Positions 15,001 to 26,300 of a stretch of 64,000 nucleotides of DNA are shown in pieces. The DNA is from Pelargonium x hortorum (lineage: Eukaryota > Streptophyta > Magnoliopsida > Geraniales > Geraniaceae). How positions within the stretch are numbered: position 1 is the first letter of the stretch; the number at the start of each line of letters is the position of its first letter. The position numbers and the translations under genes are program-made. The notes beneath the pieces were generated by a model, which did no database searches, was not told the DNA's origin, and saw only the letters and a program-made list of their open reading frames with translations. The DNA lies in the NCBI GenBank assembly GCA_036897525.1, contig JAYMTJ010000040.1, positions 1 through 64,000 of the forward strand. The letters are read 5' to 3'.

Positions 15001-16420
15001 GCTTTACTGCTGCTAGGCTATTTTTACTAAACCCATTAATCTTAATACCAAGCAAGTATAAGTAAGGGATGCTCCTCATGTTGCTTGCTAAAAAAGAAAA
15101 ACTTAGAAGTAAACTTTATATATGAGACCTCTTGCAAGATTTACTTCGCTAACTCCACCTTAAAACCAAAAACACCTGTTGTTTAGTGAACGAAAACGTA
15201 CACCCTTAACTGTTATCGGGTTTCCAAGCTTGTTTACCAGTTAAAGAGTATATTATACTCTATGAGAACCTTGACTAGGAAACAAGTAAGACTACAAATA
15301 AGCTAATACAATAGAAAAGACTCAATGAAGTACTAAAGTAAATGCCTTACGTTTATTCAGATATGAAAGTAAAGGGGTTCTGCTATAAAATAGGGTTACA
15401 TTTTTAAGGATCCTTTTTCAATTAAAGACAATTGAAGTTTAGGCTTTGAACCTAGTTTTAAGTCCTTCTTGAATGTTAAGAACTCTTAACCTTAATTAAG
15501 TATATTTTAGTTATATAATTAGAAAACAATCTTTATTGAGTCTCTTTCCCTAAAGAAGCTGAGTTGTATACTTTAGTGAGGTTTCTCACTCAAAAAGTAA
15601 AGAATAAATAACTTGTTTATTGGCGCTTTACTAAAATTTTACTTCACTTCAGTAATTTCCAACATTTAAAGAGTGCCTAATTAAAAGAAACTCAAAATTA
15701 GAATTTATGGCTAGGAGAGCTCCTATAAAAAAAGTAGGATATTTAGAAAAAAACCTTACGAGGGAAACCGCAAAAGTATTATGATTTCGTTAGAGAGTAA
15801 ACTAAACGGGTTTAAGGAAATTATGACTTATGAGGAAACTTTCAGTTTAATCATATAAAACCTGGTTTTACCTTTTAACTCCATTTCAAGAATTTACTGC
15901 GGTTTTCGTCTAGTATTACTACAAGTGGAGCTCTTGCTTGGGGTTCTTGGCTTTAGTTGCTATATATAGTAAGTACTACCCGCTTTAAAGAGCTTCAAAA
16001 GACTAAAATGACTTAACTTCATTTTTTAGGGTGAAAGAAATGCTGAGTATTGCTAGGTCTTTTTTGTTGAGTACTTCTCTTGTAGAGACGCCCTTATGTA
16101 AAGCCTTCATAGAAACTAGGTTTATAGTCTCGAGTGTAACTAATATTATTAACGAGATCCTGGGGATAATATATCGAGTTTTTTAGGAGAGAGAGACTTT
16201 TTTAAGGAGTCTTCGAATAAGCATTTTTTTGTAGGTCTTTAAATATACAGACTATTAGAAGAAGCCCAAGTTCCAGTACATCCTATTTAGAGATTTATTC
16301 CTTTATTAACTGGTTACTACTATACTACTATTAAGAAAAGAACAAGTATAATAACAAAGGATAGGTTGTTTGTTTATTTGAGAGTTTCCAATCACTGAGA
16401 TTATATCAAGTAAATAATAT
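9000..16420. other. Noncoding AT-rich spacer
   Basis: No gene recognised. Open frames stay below 80 codons. I looked for conserved small-subunit rRNA blocks, because the SSU 3' terminus lies just downstream: the 530 loop, the 790 loop, the 910 region and the 1400 decoding region. None was found by eye. Short G/C-core palindromes are common, for example GGGATCCC at 11234-11241. A tRNA-like TTCGAGT loop at 14936-14942 lacks a pairing stem. Confidence 0.6.
12193..12216. repeat. (ATATTG)4 microsatellite
   Basis: Four perfect tandem copies of the hexamer ATATTG, read directly. It lies in noncoding DNA. Confidence 0.95.
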
Positions 16421-16492
16421 TAGAGATAGGCTCAGAAAGCAGCATTGGAAGATGAACTTAATAGCCAAAGGTTCAAGTCCTGCTGTGCCCAA
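16419..16492 (+). pseudogene. tRNA-Lys-like relic
   Basis: The stretch follows the order of a plant mitochondrial tRNA-Lys: GCTCAG near 16431, then an AGCATTGG block at 16441-16448, a TTAATAG block, and AGGTTCAAGTCCTGCT ending in TGTGCCCA. The T loop TTCAAGT (16472-16478) is intact, but only 3 of 5 T-stem pairs form. The anticodon loop reads AGATGAA, so it lacks both the expected TTT anticodon and U33. Nothing upstream pairs with the 3' acceptor strand TGTGCCC. I read it as a decayed tRNA gene. A heavily edited functional tRNA is possible but unsupported. It lies about 100 bases upstream of the SSU rRNA terminus. The comparison is with the family from memory, not a computed alignment. Confidence 0.35.
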
Positions 16493-16594
16493 TAAGAATA
16501 AGACTTGTACTTTAGTAATGAAAACAGAGTGTAGTATTCCGATGTATTAGAGCTCTTGGGTGGATTTAAAGTAGTGTTCACCTTTTATCCTATA

Positions 16595-16642
16595 TAAGGG
16601 GTAGCCGTACGGGAACCCGAACCCGGGGCTGGATTGAATCAA
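16595..16642 (+). rRNA. rns: 3' terminus of mitochondrial small-subunit rRNA (fragment)
   Basis: The segment reads GGTAGCCGTACGGGAACC, then CCGGGGCTGGATTGAATC after a short insert. This is helix 45 and the 3' tail of SSU rRNA. Bacteria end in GGATCACCTCC, whereas plant and green-algal mitochondria end in GGATTGAATC, as here. If one copy of a tandem hexamer AACCCG (16614-16619 and 16620-16625) is set aside, 31 of 34 bases agree with the plant mitochondrial sequence as I remember it. The extra hexamer falls between the GGGAAC loop and the 3' strand, so the helix is altered: only AGCC/GGCT pair cleanly at its base. Upstream, the usual GTCGTAACAAGG and the helix 44 and decoding-site sequences are not recognisable. 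This is therefore a separate rRNA piece, a terminal exon, or a relic. It is followed about 2.6 kb later on the same strand by a 5S-like gene. Confidence 0.65.
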
Positions 16643-16654
16643 GATCAAATTGCG

Positions 16655-16727
16655 TACATGTTGTTCTTAGGATGGTTGGCATGACTGGTAAAGTTCCAGT
16701 TAGCGAGTTCGATTCTCGCTTTTCTGT
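16655..16727 (+). tRNA. tRNA-like segment just downstream of the SSU terminus
   Basis: A perfect T arm is present, GCGAG-TTCGATT-CTCGC at 16703-16719. It is preceded by a perfect 5-bp stem with a 7-base loop, ACTGG-TAAAGTT-CCAGT at 16684-16700, in the place of an anticodon arm. Against a normal tRNA: position 33 of the loop is A rather than U, the variable region is only 2 bases, and the 3' acceptor strand TTTTCTG finds no partner in the expected place. The D arm is unclear, although GGTTGG at 16674-16679 resembles a D loop. It could be a degenerate or edited tRNA, or simply two hairpins. No amino acid is assigned. Confidence 0.3.
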
Positions 16728-16729
16728 GA

Positions 16730-19235
16730 TTTTCCTCTTGAAAAATAGGATGCTTTTCAAGACTGTTTTATCGAACTATCTCGAATTCCGAGCTCTTATC
16801 AGGATTTTCAAAATTCACTTAAAGAAAATATCTAATGCTATTACAAAGAAAAGCCCTTTTTAATGACAAAAATAGGTGACTACTACGTAATTCTACTTTC
16901 CTGGGTAGAGAAACTAGACCCAACGGGGAAGCTTGTCTACATCTAAAAAAAAAGATATTCATCGAACTTTAAATTAAAAGAGACTCCTTTATTACTCCAA
17001 TTTCTAGTGTTTGAGGGAACTTATACAAAATTTGAAAGGTAAAGTCTTCCTTTATTTCTATTTTCTATATTAGGGATGGCAGGCAAAGAGTTTCCTACTA
17101 AATACTAAACTAAAGTTCGGGTTAAGATCGGTAATTTAAAGCGCCCCATAAAAAAACATTTTTATAAGGAACTGCGAGTACCCGTTTTTAATATTCCTTA
17201 AGATGCTTAAGATGAAAGAAAGAGTTGTCTTCCTTTACGCAAGACTCTTAAGCTAGAACTTAATACGTAACCTAATAAAGGGAACTCCTATGGGATATAC
17301 TGGTAAAGTAAAGCTCCCTACTCTACTAAAAATTCTTGAACTTTGAGCTCGATAAACTTCTATTCATATTCAGTTAAAATAATTAAACAAGAACTGTTCT
17401 GTATTTGTATTATTTACTCCAGATTTTCTTGTTTTTAGCTTATGTATCTCTAGATTTTACAAGAGTCTGGGACATAAGAGAGAAAAGTAGCAGCCTTGAG
17501 TTAGGGGTGAGAATTGTATATCATAACACCTGTAATAAATAGAAATCGAAGTCAAAAAGGGTCTCAAAAACAAAGTCTATTTCAACTTAGCCTCAATAAA
17601 ACCAGATTTTCGTTATATAACGTTCCTGGGAAAGTTGTGGCAGAGGAAGGGTCTCTACTCTAGTCTAGTCTAGGCAGCTTGCCGACTGGAAAAGTCATAC
17701 TACGTATTCAAATACAGATGCTCTTTAAAGAGCCGAATTTCCTTAATTTGTACAGGTAACTCGCCTACTAGCTATAGGTTATAAAATAAAGTCTTGCGTG
17801 GATTATTACTGATTTCATTTTTTTGCATTTGCTGACTACAAAACGGATTTTATGGCCTTTTCGTGAGCTTTTAGTTTGCTTGGTAGAATTACAATTACAG
17901 GTAGAGTTTTCTTTGTTTCATAGGTTACGCGAGCTTTCCTGAACTGAATAGGGGGATTCTCGAAGGCTTTTATTGTGTTTGAATCTAAATCATGGCCTAT
18001 TTAATTTAAGGGGAACTCGGTACCTTCTTCCCCTCGCCACTAAGTCAATGCTAAGTATTGTGATTAAAAGTATTTCCTTAGCTCCAAGTAGAACATAAAA
18101 AATCTTTTTCTCTACAAAGAACTTACCTGCGTAAGTCAGAGGGATTCCACGAGACTTTAACCCCTGGCTTACTCGTGTAATTTATATAAAACGGATAAAA
18201 TAAAGGTTTATGTACTAACTATTTTGCTTTTCTAATAAGGAAACCCCCGTTTCACTCTCTCATCTAGTTTTGGTTGTTCTATCTTAGCAAAAGGCTTCCC
18301 AGTCGGACAAAGGTTTTGTGTAGGATACTAACATCGAGTTGAGAATTTAGTATTCTGTTTCAAAAGAATCCTTATGTGCGCGCTCTGTGCCCCAATTATC
18401 TTATCCATTTACACCCTTTTTTATATTGATCTAGTGACCAGGATTTTCTTCAGTCATTCGTGTGATGTCGGATGAACAAGATATGTAGAAGATGGGAGGG
18501 CTTGCCGCTTTTTATCCATTGTGTATTGGTTATTTGGTCTAAAATCTGAATTGAATGTTTCTTGAAAATCTCACTGTATTATATAAATATAAATAAATAA
18601 GGACTTCAATTAAAAGAGATATCTATTTTAGTTTAGTGAAACGAGGTAGTTTTGTGTATTCTAACTTTTACCTTTCGTGTTTCGAATCGGGTAAAGCAAA
18701 GCTTATTTATAAGTTCAGTCCTCTCTAAAGGGTGTACTCGTTTGCGGGAAAACTGGTTTTTTTATTAAGCTGTTTGTTTATCCTATACTTTTTAGATTTC
18801 GGATCACTAATTACTTAAAAGTTAGGTAGTCACAAGTTTTCCTTCTTTTAGTTAGTATTCCCAGGAATGGAATATGGTAGGTCTCTTAAAGTCTTGAACA
18901 AATTTCTAAAATACGGCATACCTCGAGGTTTACTACTTGTTTTAGCACCATAGATAAGGGCCCTAAACTAAAATATACTTTTTAAAACTTCTCTGTGAAA
19001 AGTCCTAGTTTATTGCATGTGTTAATTGGGAGTAGACCCAGATTCTAAGGGTTTAAGGGCTAGTAATAAGAACGAAAAAGCGAATTTTGTTGCTCTCAAC
19101 TCAACTATTCACTTAGATAGTAATTGAACCTTGAAATGAAATATATGTGATTGCTATGTTAACTTTAAGACCTCTTTCAAAAGGATAGGCCACTGGAGTG
19201 ACACAGGGTAGTACTATGCGCTCTGATATAGTATA
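16730..19235. other. Spacer between the SSU rRNA end and the 5S-like gene
   Basis: No gene recognised in these 2.5 kb. A short (CTAGT) array of just under three units lies at 17660-17673, and a similar one occurs at 59256-59270. In plant mitochondria the SSU-5S spacer is usually only about a hundred bases (recalled), so this spacer would be strongly expanded if the linkage is ancestral. Confidence 0.55.
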
Positions 19236-19239
19236 GGTT

Positions 19240-19370
19240 GACCGAGTTAGGGATTTTCAAATAAACGTTACGAAACTTACCTTCGATCCCATCCTGAACT
19301 CGTTGGTATTAAATGCCCTGCATTTAAGTGTACAAATCGAGGGTTCTGGCTTATCCGTGGTGTTACTCAA
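19240..19370 (+). rRNA. rrn5: 5S-like ribosomal RNA
   Basis: The core CGATCCCATCCTGAACTCG (19284-19302) is the helix III / loop C signature of 5S rRNA and is followed by the usual A-rich stretch. Possible closing pairs are GAGT (19244-19247) with ACTC (19365-19368), giving about 125 bases, the normal 5S length. A helix II candidate is GGATTT (19251-19256) with AAAT-CC (19311-19317, one bulged G). A competing 7-bp hairpin TAAATGC-CCT-GCATTTA (19310-19326) exists. Downstream, AAGTGTAC resembles the plant mitochondrial 5S helix IV/V region. The terminal helix is short and imperfect, so the exact ends are uncertain and a decayed copy cannot be excluded. Plastid-type 5S also shares parts of the core. 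The same-strand SSU terminus upstream favours a mitochondrial origin. Confidence 0.55.
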
Positions 19371-19605
19371 GAATGTGATTGTAAAATTAGCGACTCTGGG
19401 GAAGAGCTGCAAGGTCTGGACCCTAGAAGACCTTCACCGGACAGTTGGATGTATAGCCTCGAATTAGGGATTCTTGTTACTATTCATATAGGATACATAT
19501 ACAATAGTTCTATACTAGCTTTTACATGCTAATATTCCACTTCAACCGGGTTTAGAGTCAAACTATAAGACTTAAACAATTCATTCTGATGAAAGTGACA
19601 ACCCC

Positions 19606-19627
19606 GTCTATCCTAAGTCTATCCTAA
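19606..19627. repeat. 11-bp tandem duplication (2 copies)
   Basis: GTCTATCCTAA occurs twice, adjacent and identical. Confidence 0.95.
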
Positions 19628-21289
19628 AAGGGTAATAGACTCTAAAAGCTACACTGGAAAAGCACTTCCCTTGCTAATATTTCTTTTCTTCCTTCTTTGG
19701 CGGACTTTACCTCGACAGAAGTCAAAGAAGAGAATCAGAGTTATCCTTTCAATCCGCTTAGATCTAGATCGGAATCAAGCTTTATCAACTTTCCTTGCTT
19801 TACCAAGAATACAAGAATATTAAGGAAATTCCACTCTCTCGGAGGAAACTGCTAACTTAACCTTAAGAGGTTCCCAAAACAGCCGAACATTCTAGCTAGT
19901 AATAAGCTTTCTAGTGCGAAGTTTCCTGGTAAATTAGATGGTTTAAGCTCAACAAGTGAAAGTCTGTAAAGCTGTAAAGGACTGAATCTGCTACAACAAA
20001 ATAGGAATAGAATTGGGAATAGAGTCTCGAAAACTGTACTCTCAAAAAAGCGAATAAAACACAGGTTATCTATTTCTTAAACTCCTTAGCTTGAGCTTGC
20101 TTACAAGTCCTAACAAAGAACCCCAATCCTAGGTTCGGTTCCATAAGCAAAGCAACTAGAGATTCTATACTTTAGACTTTATTTGCCAGCTACCTCAGCT
20201 CAAGAGTATAGATTAGCTCCACTTTCCTTGGACTGGCTTCCATTACACTTTCAAGGGCTTACACTGACTTGCTATTGGCTTACAAAGGACAGAGATCTTG
20301 ACTTTAAGGTAATGTTAATTAGTTGAGTTGTTAGTTCAGGATTTATGGGTAGTTCTGGTTCAGGATTGGAGGTTTAAAATGAACTTGGGCCACCTTTAGA
20401 AGTACAGCTTGCCTTCAATCACCTTCACTGGCAAACAACGCTTATGTATGTATCTATCTCAAACTAACAAGAAATAAGTCCTTTGCACCTAATAACAGAT
20501 ATAAAAGTGAGAAACGTAAACCATGTAACTGCCACTTCGTTCTATTATTTTATAAAACAAACAAGTTAGAAAAGTTTCTTTATCTACAAGAGATAAAGTT
20601 TCTCTGTATTTGGACTGCTATCAATTAACAACTGTGGTTGGCTATCAAGTCCCACTCCTTTGAATGAATATATCTATAGCATGCTTTGAACCCCATTTAT
20701 TGTTACAAGGTCCTTATTAAACTTAGGAAAGGAAACACTTAATCTTAATACCTAGAGCTACACCTTACTTTAGCAAACAACAGAATACACCTGGACAGTG
20801 TCAGTAGTTCACCTTCCTTTAACTGGAACTCATTTTAAGTCTTTTTCTTTACTTTAATTACCAGCAATGTCATTAGGATATGAGATCTTTGGACTGCTAT
20901 TGGACAGCTGACAGGTAAGATTTATCTTAGACAAGGACAAGTGGATTTCTAGTTCTGAGTCCTCTTATTCTAAAGGCAAGAATAGCTCAGTTTCAGGCAA
21001 GTATACTTCAGCATTTTCTTGAGAGCTTAGAGCGCTATAATACCCTGTTGTTTGAGATCTAGACCCTGTTTCCTAGAGAGAGACTTCTTAGATTAGGGAT
21101 TTAGATTAGAGTTCGATTGGGTTCCTCAGAAAGTACAGGTTAGTCAATCAAGAAAGAACTAGAACAAATCCGTATTTATCAGTTACCCAAAGAAGAGAAT
21201 CTGTTTCCATTCGCTCCAAAGAAATATAGCTACACCGACTTGGCATGCTTTCACTGTCATTGGCATTCTTTCCATCAGCTACACTATCT

Positions 21290-21308
21290 ATCGGAGAAGT
21301 ACCTTTCA
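21290..21308 (+). repeat. Dispersed repeat block, copy 1 of 2
   Basis: ATCGGAGAAGTACCTTTCA here and ATCGGAGAAGGACCTTTCA at 58700-58718 differ at one base. Weaker similarity extends upstream (an ACTATC block). Both copies sit in the compositionally distinct tracts. Confidence 0.6.
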
Positions 21309-21591
21309 GTCGATCAAGAAACTGTCCTCTCAAAGACAATATGTATTCTATCCCTTCCTAACTAATACAATTAATTCAATTCAAAGAGTGACTTCCTCAA
21401 GGAAATACTAAGGGAATCTACTCGCACAAAGACAGTTCCTACAATCCCAAAAGATGTCCATCAAGTAAGTAATTCTTAAACTCCTTGCACATAACATAGA
21501 TCGGAAAGTTCTCTCATTGGAATGTTCCTAGCATTACAGGTAAAGGCCTTCACAAAGCATAAGTACACAAGAAACTGCTTTCAAAGACCTA

Positions 21592-21601
21592 CCCCCCCCC
21601 C
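21592..21601. repeat. C10 homopolymer
   Basis: A run of ten C, exceptional in this AT-rich sequence. A second run of eight C lies at 27559-27566. Confidence 0.95.
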
Positions 21602-23221
21602 TTTCTTTAGCAGCACAGGGTTTCAGCTTTCATAAGTCCTTTATTTGCTATACAGATAGATCGGATAGGGTCCTTTCTAAGTAAACTAGCCTTGTTTCAG
21701 TTCTCCTAAATCCTTTAGTTTATGATAGTCAAAAGTCTTCTCTTCCTTAGACAGAGTATTCCAGGGTATTCTTTGTAGGTAAGCTGACATTATAGTGAAT
21801 TGAAGCGGAATTCCTTACTTAAATGAGTGAGTTCCTGTATTTGTAGTTTAAGTTTAACAAGGAACTTTCCGATGAAGTTGTTTAACGAGTTACAGAATCC
21901 ACCGAAGTCATTGACTATAGCTATTACTATTAGGAGTATGATAACTAATACCCAGTTTTAGGAAAGATAATCTTAGAGGTTCCAGATAATAAGTAACAGA
22001 TATAGGATCTATAGGAATTGTAGCTTTGGTATCCTTAGACCTGAGCCCAAATCTTTCTTAGTTTAGGCAAGAGCTTGTCTCTTGCTTGTTGTAGCTCAAC
22101 ATTCTGTATAGCAAGCAAATGAGTTTATCCTACGCGTATAAAACTATTAGTTATTGAATGAAGAGAACCAGTAGTAAGAAAATTTGACATCTAGGAAGGT
22201 ATTAATTAAAAAAGCCTAAATCTTCCTGCCAAAACATACGTCAAAACTGCAAAATATAGGGAAGTTTTTCCAAGTTTACTCTGTTTCAGTAAGGTCATTC
22301 AAGTCAAGCTTTCTTTATAGATATTACAAAAGAGTATAAATATGAGAATTCTGCCCGGAAAATTCCAAATAAATAAAGGCAGGTACGAAGTCAAAGCAAT
22401 TATTATATATGATACAATCCCTATTAAGCTGCTTCACGAGAATTTCTCTGGTATCCTTACATTTATTTACTTTCAAGTATTTCCAATCTCAATTTTTTCT
22501 TATTAAGCGAGTAAACCCATAGTGAGGTAAAGTCAATTTTAAACTAACTCTAATTTTTTAGAATAATCCGAACTTTTTCTTTGATACTAGGCAAAACAAA
22601 ACTCCTCTTAAGACCCTTAAAATACAGGGGGGAATCCTAAAACTCTTTATAGAAAGATCGGAACACTACGTCACTCCGGAAAACCTTTTTACTTTAGTCA
22701 TTCCTCAAATTTCCTAGACTCACTCTCTTAGATAGACTCTAAATAGCAAATCCTTTCCTTGTTAACTGGATTCGAGAAAAAGGGCACCGAGGTAATAAAA
22801 CTCCCAGACTTTATTCCTTTGTCAAGGATTCCTCATTTTTTTTTTATTTAGGTTGATAGTAAAACGGGTAAATCAAAATTCTACTTTACCTTGCATGTTA
22901 AATACCCGAGAATAGCCAACATTTAGTACTAAAACTCGAAGTTCTAATAGTCGAATACTCAAAACTTTGTGTATCTTTATGAGGGGTTTGTTACAAATCG
23001 AGAATAGTGCTTTTTAGGCCCGTAAGAGTCCTTTTCGAAGGAAGGGGTTGTCAGCCTTTCTTCCTTTGAATAGTGTTAGATTAAATTCTGTGTTGTTAAA
23101 AAAGGTTCTATTATATTATATGCATCGGAGTGAAAAGCATATATTTTGAACTTTGGGTTTGATTGCTGCATGAAAAGAGCAGAGATTTATAGGTATCTAG
23201 AAAGCAAATATAAGTATTCGT

Positions 23222-23310
23222 GGGAGGGACGATTCGAACTCGTTGCATTTTATTAAATACACTCTGATACATATAATAAGCATTGGGTTTCGAAACTACA
23301 ATACCGCTCC
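23222..23310 (-). tRNA. Possible class II tRNA (serine-type size), degenerate
   Basis: On the minus strand the segment opens with GGAGCGG (23310-23304). Near its end it has AACGAGTTCGAATCGTCC followed by CTCC, the look of a tRNA T arm and acceptor. GGAGCGG pairs with TCCCTCC (23229-23223) at 6 of 7 positions, one of them wobble. ACGA/TCGT closes a 7-base loop GTTCGAA. The length of 89 bases fits a tRNA with a long variable arm, such as serine. Problems: the T-stem register is shifted and overlaps the acceptor strand by one base, no canonical D arm is visible, and no anticodon arm can be assigned. The middle can instead form a long A/T hairpin. It may be a relic. Confidence 0.3.
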
Positions 23311-26300
23311 GTTTATTATTTGATAAGAACGCACGGGCGTATTAGACTCTATTCCCTTAAGTTTTCGTATAGGAGTTTTCCTTCTAGAACTTTGGATATG
23401 TTACCTTAATTAAAAATTTTTAGACTTGTGTTAAGTAAGGGGTCTTTATCGGAATAGGGTATACGTCTATAAAAAAAGCAAGGGCTTATACTATGTACTT
23501 TAAAATTGGATTTTTTACAAACTTCCTTAAAAAATTTCATAGATATTGGTTATAGGACTCCTATGCCTTTCTATTCCCAGTTACTTTAAGTAAGGTACTT
23601 ACCATATACCAGACTCTTTATATCTATGATCCTCAAAATAAAAATTAAGAATTTCGGGGCCCGTTACTTAATTTACAAACGACACCCCTCAGCAAAGAAG
23701 ATGTATTCCCAAAACAGGATAACATTATAAAAAATATACGCGGTTTAACACCTAAATTCATCTCTCCAAGCACATCAGGGCTTCTTAACAACAAGAAAAT
23801 CTACTTGGTTGATTAACCCAGGGGTGCAACACTATATTAGTAAATTATTATGAATTTCCATTTCTTTTGTGTACTTATAGTAACTCAAACAGAAGGGGGG
23901 CCTATTCCATTAAGAGCCTTCCTTAACGTATCACAAGGAATATCCAGTGTAAGCAGCCTCCACTTAAAAAAAAGAGGGCACAAACTCTAGCCCAAAATAA
24001 ATGGAAGTAGAAGAGGGTTTCCTAGAGCTTGAAACCCCACATCGTAGAAGATTTCTCTTATGCTTTGAGACCCGTAACCGACCCCTGAACGACTTAGGAG
24101 TGTTCCAATACAAAGTGAACAGAAGTACTTTAGGAGGCTTTCCCTTGTTACTTCAACTAGCATTTACAAAAAAGAAAAAAATCTAGTAAAAGGTCGGCAG
24201 CGAAAATGGTAGAATAAGATCAAGATATAGGTATATCCAGAGCCGTTATGCGATTCAATTCCAAGGTTTTTTAGAGGCTCCTATTAGAGTATCTCATGGG
24301 ATAATACTTCAGGATACTGTCTACCGTTTTGCAAAAATTTTATTGATGTATTGATATATATATACAGAGTAAAAGGAAAGGAATCCAAAACAACCCAGAA
24401 AAAAAAATCCCTAACTATAATTATGACACAAAAGAGTGCCTCTTTTAATTTAATCTGAAAAAAAAGACCATAACTTGTCTGCCAGTACTTGTAAAAAAAA
24501 AACCCATCTAAATCAGATAGAAAATACCTGAATTAGTTTATAAGTCTCATTCCCAAGCCCAAAAAATCTTATTTTCTTCACTTCATTATATTATAGTATA
24601 ACCCTACTCAGTCACTCAAAAAGAAGTTCTTGTTTAGGTGGAATAAGTCTAGTATTCTAAGCTTTCTTATAATCCCTGAATTTGTACTCATCTTAAGTCT
24701 TAGTAACAATGTATAAGAGTTTGTGTTTGGTATTTAACGGAAAGGGGCACCCTCGTGTCTAAAGTCAATTTCCCTTTATTCTGAACTTATAAGTATTACT
24801 AGGATTAGTCAAAGGGCTTATTATGTATCTAAAATTAAGAGAAAAGTTTTATGGTTCTCTCATTTATTAGTAACTACTATGATGGTTAGTTTATCCTAGC
24901 AACAAAATAGTAAGAAGCTCCAGGTTATAAACACAGGATGTGTTCTAATGGAACGCTATAGATTCCCCACACACAGACTTATTCTTTATCTATTGTTACT
25001 TTCATTGCTCGGCATAATTAAATATATATTTTCTGAGAGGAATACCCCAAAGGAATTACAAGCGCATTTAGCGATCAAAGTTAATACGGATCTATTAGTA
25101 ATATAGGTATAGGTAACTGGCAAAAATAATAAAGAGTTTCCCGTCGCAAGGGATACGTTAATATAGGAATAACAAAAACGTGTTGATCCTCAAACTTACT
25201 CAATTTACGATAACGAACTCAATAAATCTGAGAAATGAAACAAGTTGTTATCACTTTAAACAAAACAAAAGGATATCTTACCTCGCTGAACTGATAAATC
25301 CTTATGTTTGTAAAATCCGATGCCGTTAACCCCCCAAAAGAAAAGTAAGAACCCGAGAAAACTGAAATTATCGTAACCAGATCTTATTAGATTAGCCATG
25401 TTGAGAATGTATCACTACAGATCAATACACTAAGCACTAAGGTTAGACAAACAGCTTTACGATAGTCAAGTGTTGATGTCTTCTACGATAGGTACATCAG
25501 CCTTTAGGGGTTGGAAAATGTAGGATCCATCGGATAAGTATTCCAATGTGCAAGTATTAAATCATAAACAGTATCATAAAGTTCCAGAAATGTATGTTTC
25601 GTATATCCTTCCTTGACAAAATTCCATTGTTGAAACCTGTTAAAATAAGAACCCTGGCGAATACCGTCTATAACTATAACATCTTGATGGGCAAGACTCT
25701 TCATTTATTTAGGTGTCATTAACTCGCCGTCCCCTGTTACGGAAAATTATTATACCAAACTTATAGCCTATGCCTAATACAACAGTAAAGATTAAATGCA
25801 CGCTAATACCTCTGTATGAAGCAAGAACGGCAACTACTTACTAATGTTCCTGCCTAAACTAAAAGACCCTTAACTATATGAGAATCTGATCCCAAGTTTC
25901 AGAAGTTGTTATAGGGAATACTGCTGGTGGTAATGATTTCATAATGTTGATAAAATTATTCACAAAACAAAGGCATTCCATTAATCAAATTGGAATTCTA
26001 TTCCCCTATATAGAATATATAGAAGCTACTAATTCATTTTTTACAATTAGAGTAAACTGATGTTTACTTTATTGGATTAGACAACAGTTTTCATTTTCTT
26101 ATCCTGAAATGAGGCCTTACATTATCATTAAAAAAGGGTATGGTAAAGGATCTCCCCTTATGTTATTCCCGCTGAAGGGTCCTGTGCCCAGTAAAACTTG
26201 TAAAATACACGACTACGTCTTGAGTTTTAGGTAAGAATAGCTCTTAAGAAAAGCTTTTCAGCAGTGACTATATGAATGAAAGTTTCTTAAAAAAAGGTTT

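Larger units (their letters stand above)
19372..23215. other. Noncoding region with a less A/T-run-rich tract at 20.0-21.8 kb
   Basis: No gene recognised. From about 20.0 to 21.8 kb the texture changes: fewer homopolymers and G/C cores, and more mixed sequence rich in CTTTCC, AAGCAA and GGAATC. By eye this is like typical plant mitochondrial spacer DNA and like the tract at 58.6-60.4 kb. The 19-base block ATCGGAGAAG-ACCTTTCA is shared with that tract. An 11-bp tandem (GTCTATCCTAA, two copies) lies at 19606-19627 and a C10 run at 21592-21601. Confidence 0.5.

Noticed and set aside
24001-24186. Open frame of 61 codons beginning MEVEEGFLELE
   Set aside because: No recognisable family, and it ends in an A-run lysine tail. 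It looks like a chance frame.
24238-24262. GAGCCGTTATGCGATTCAA, like the start of a group II intron domain V
   Set aside because: The returning strand (GTACGGTTC) is missing, so no domain V hairpin forms.
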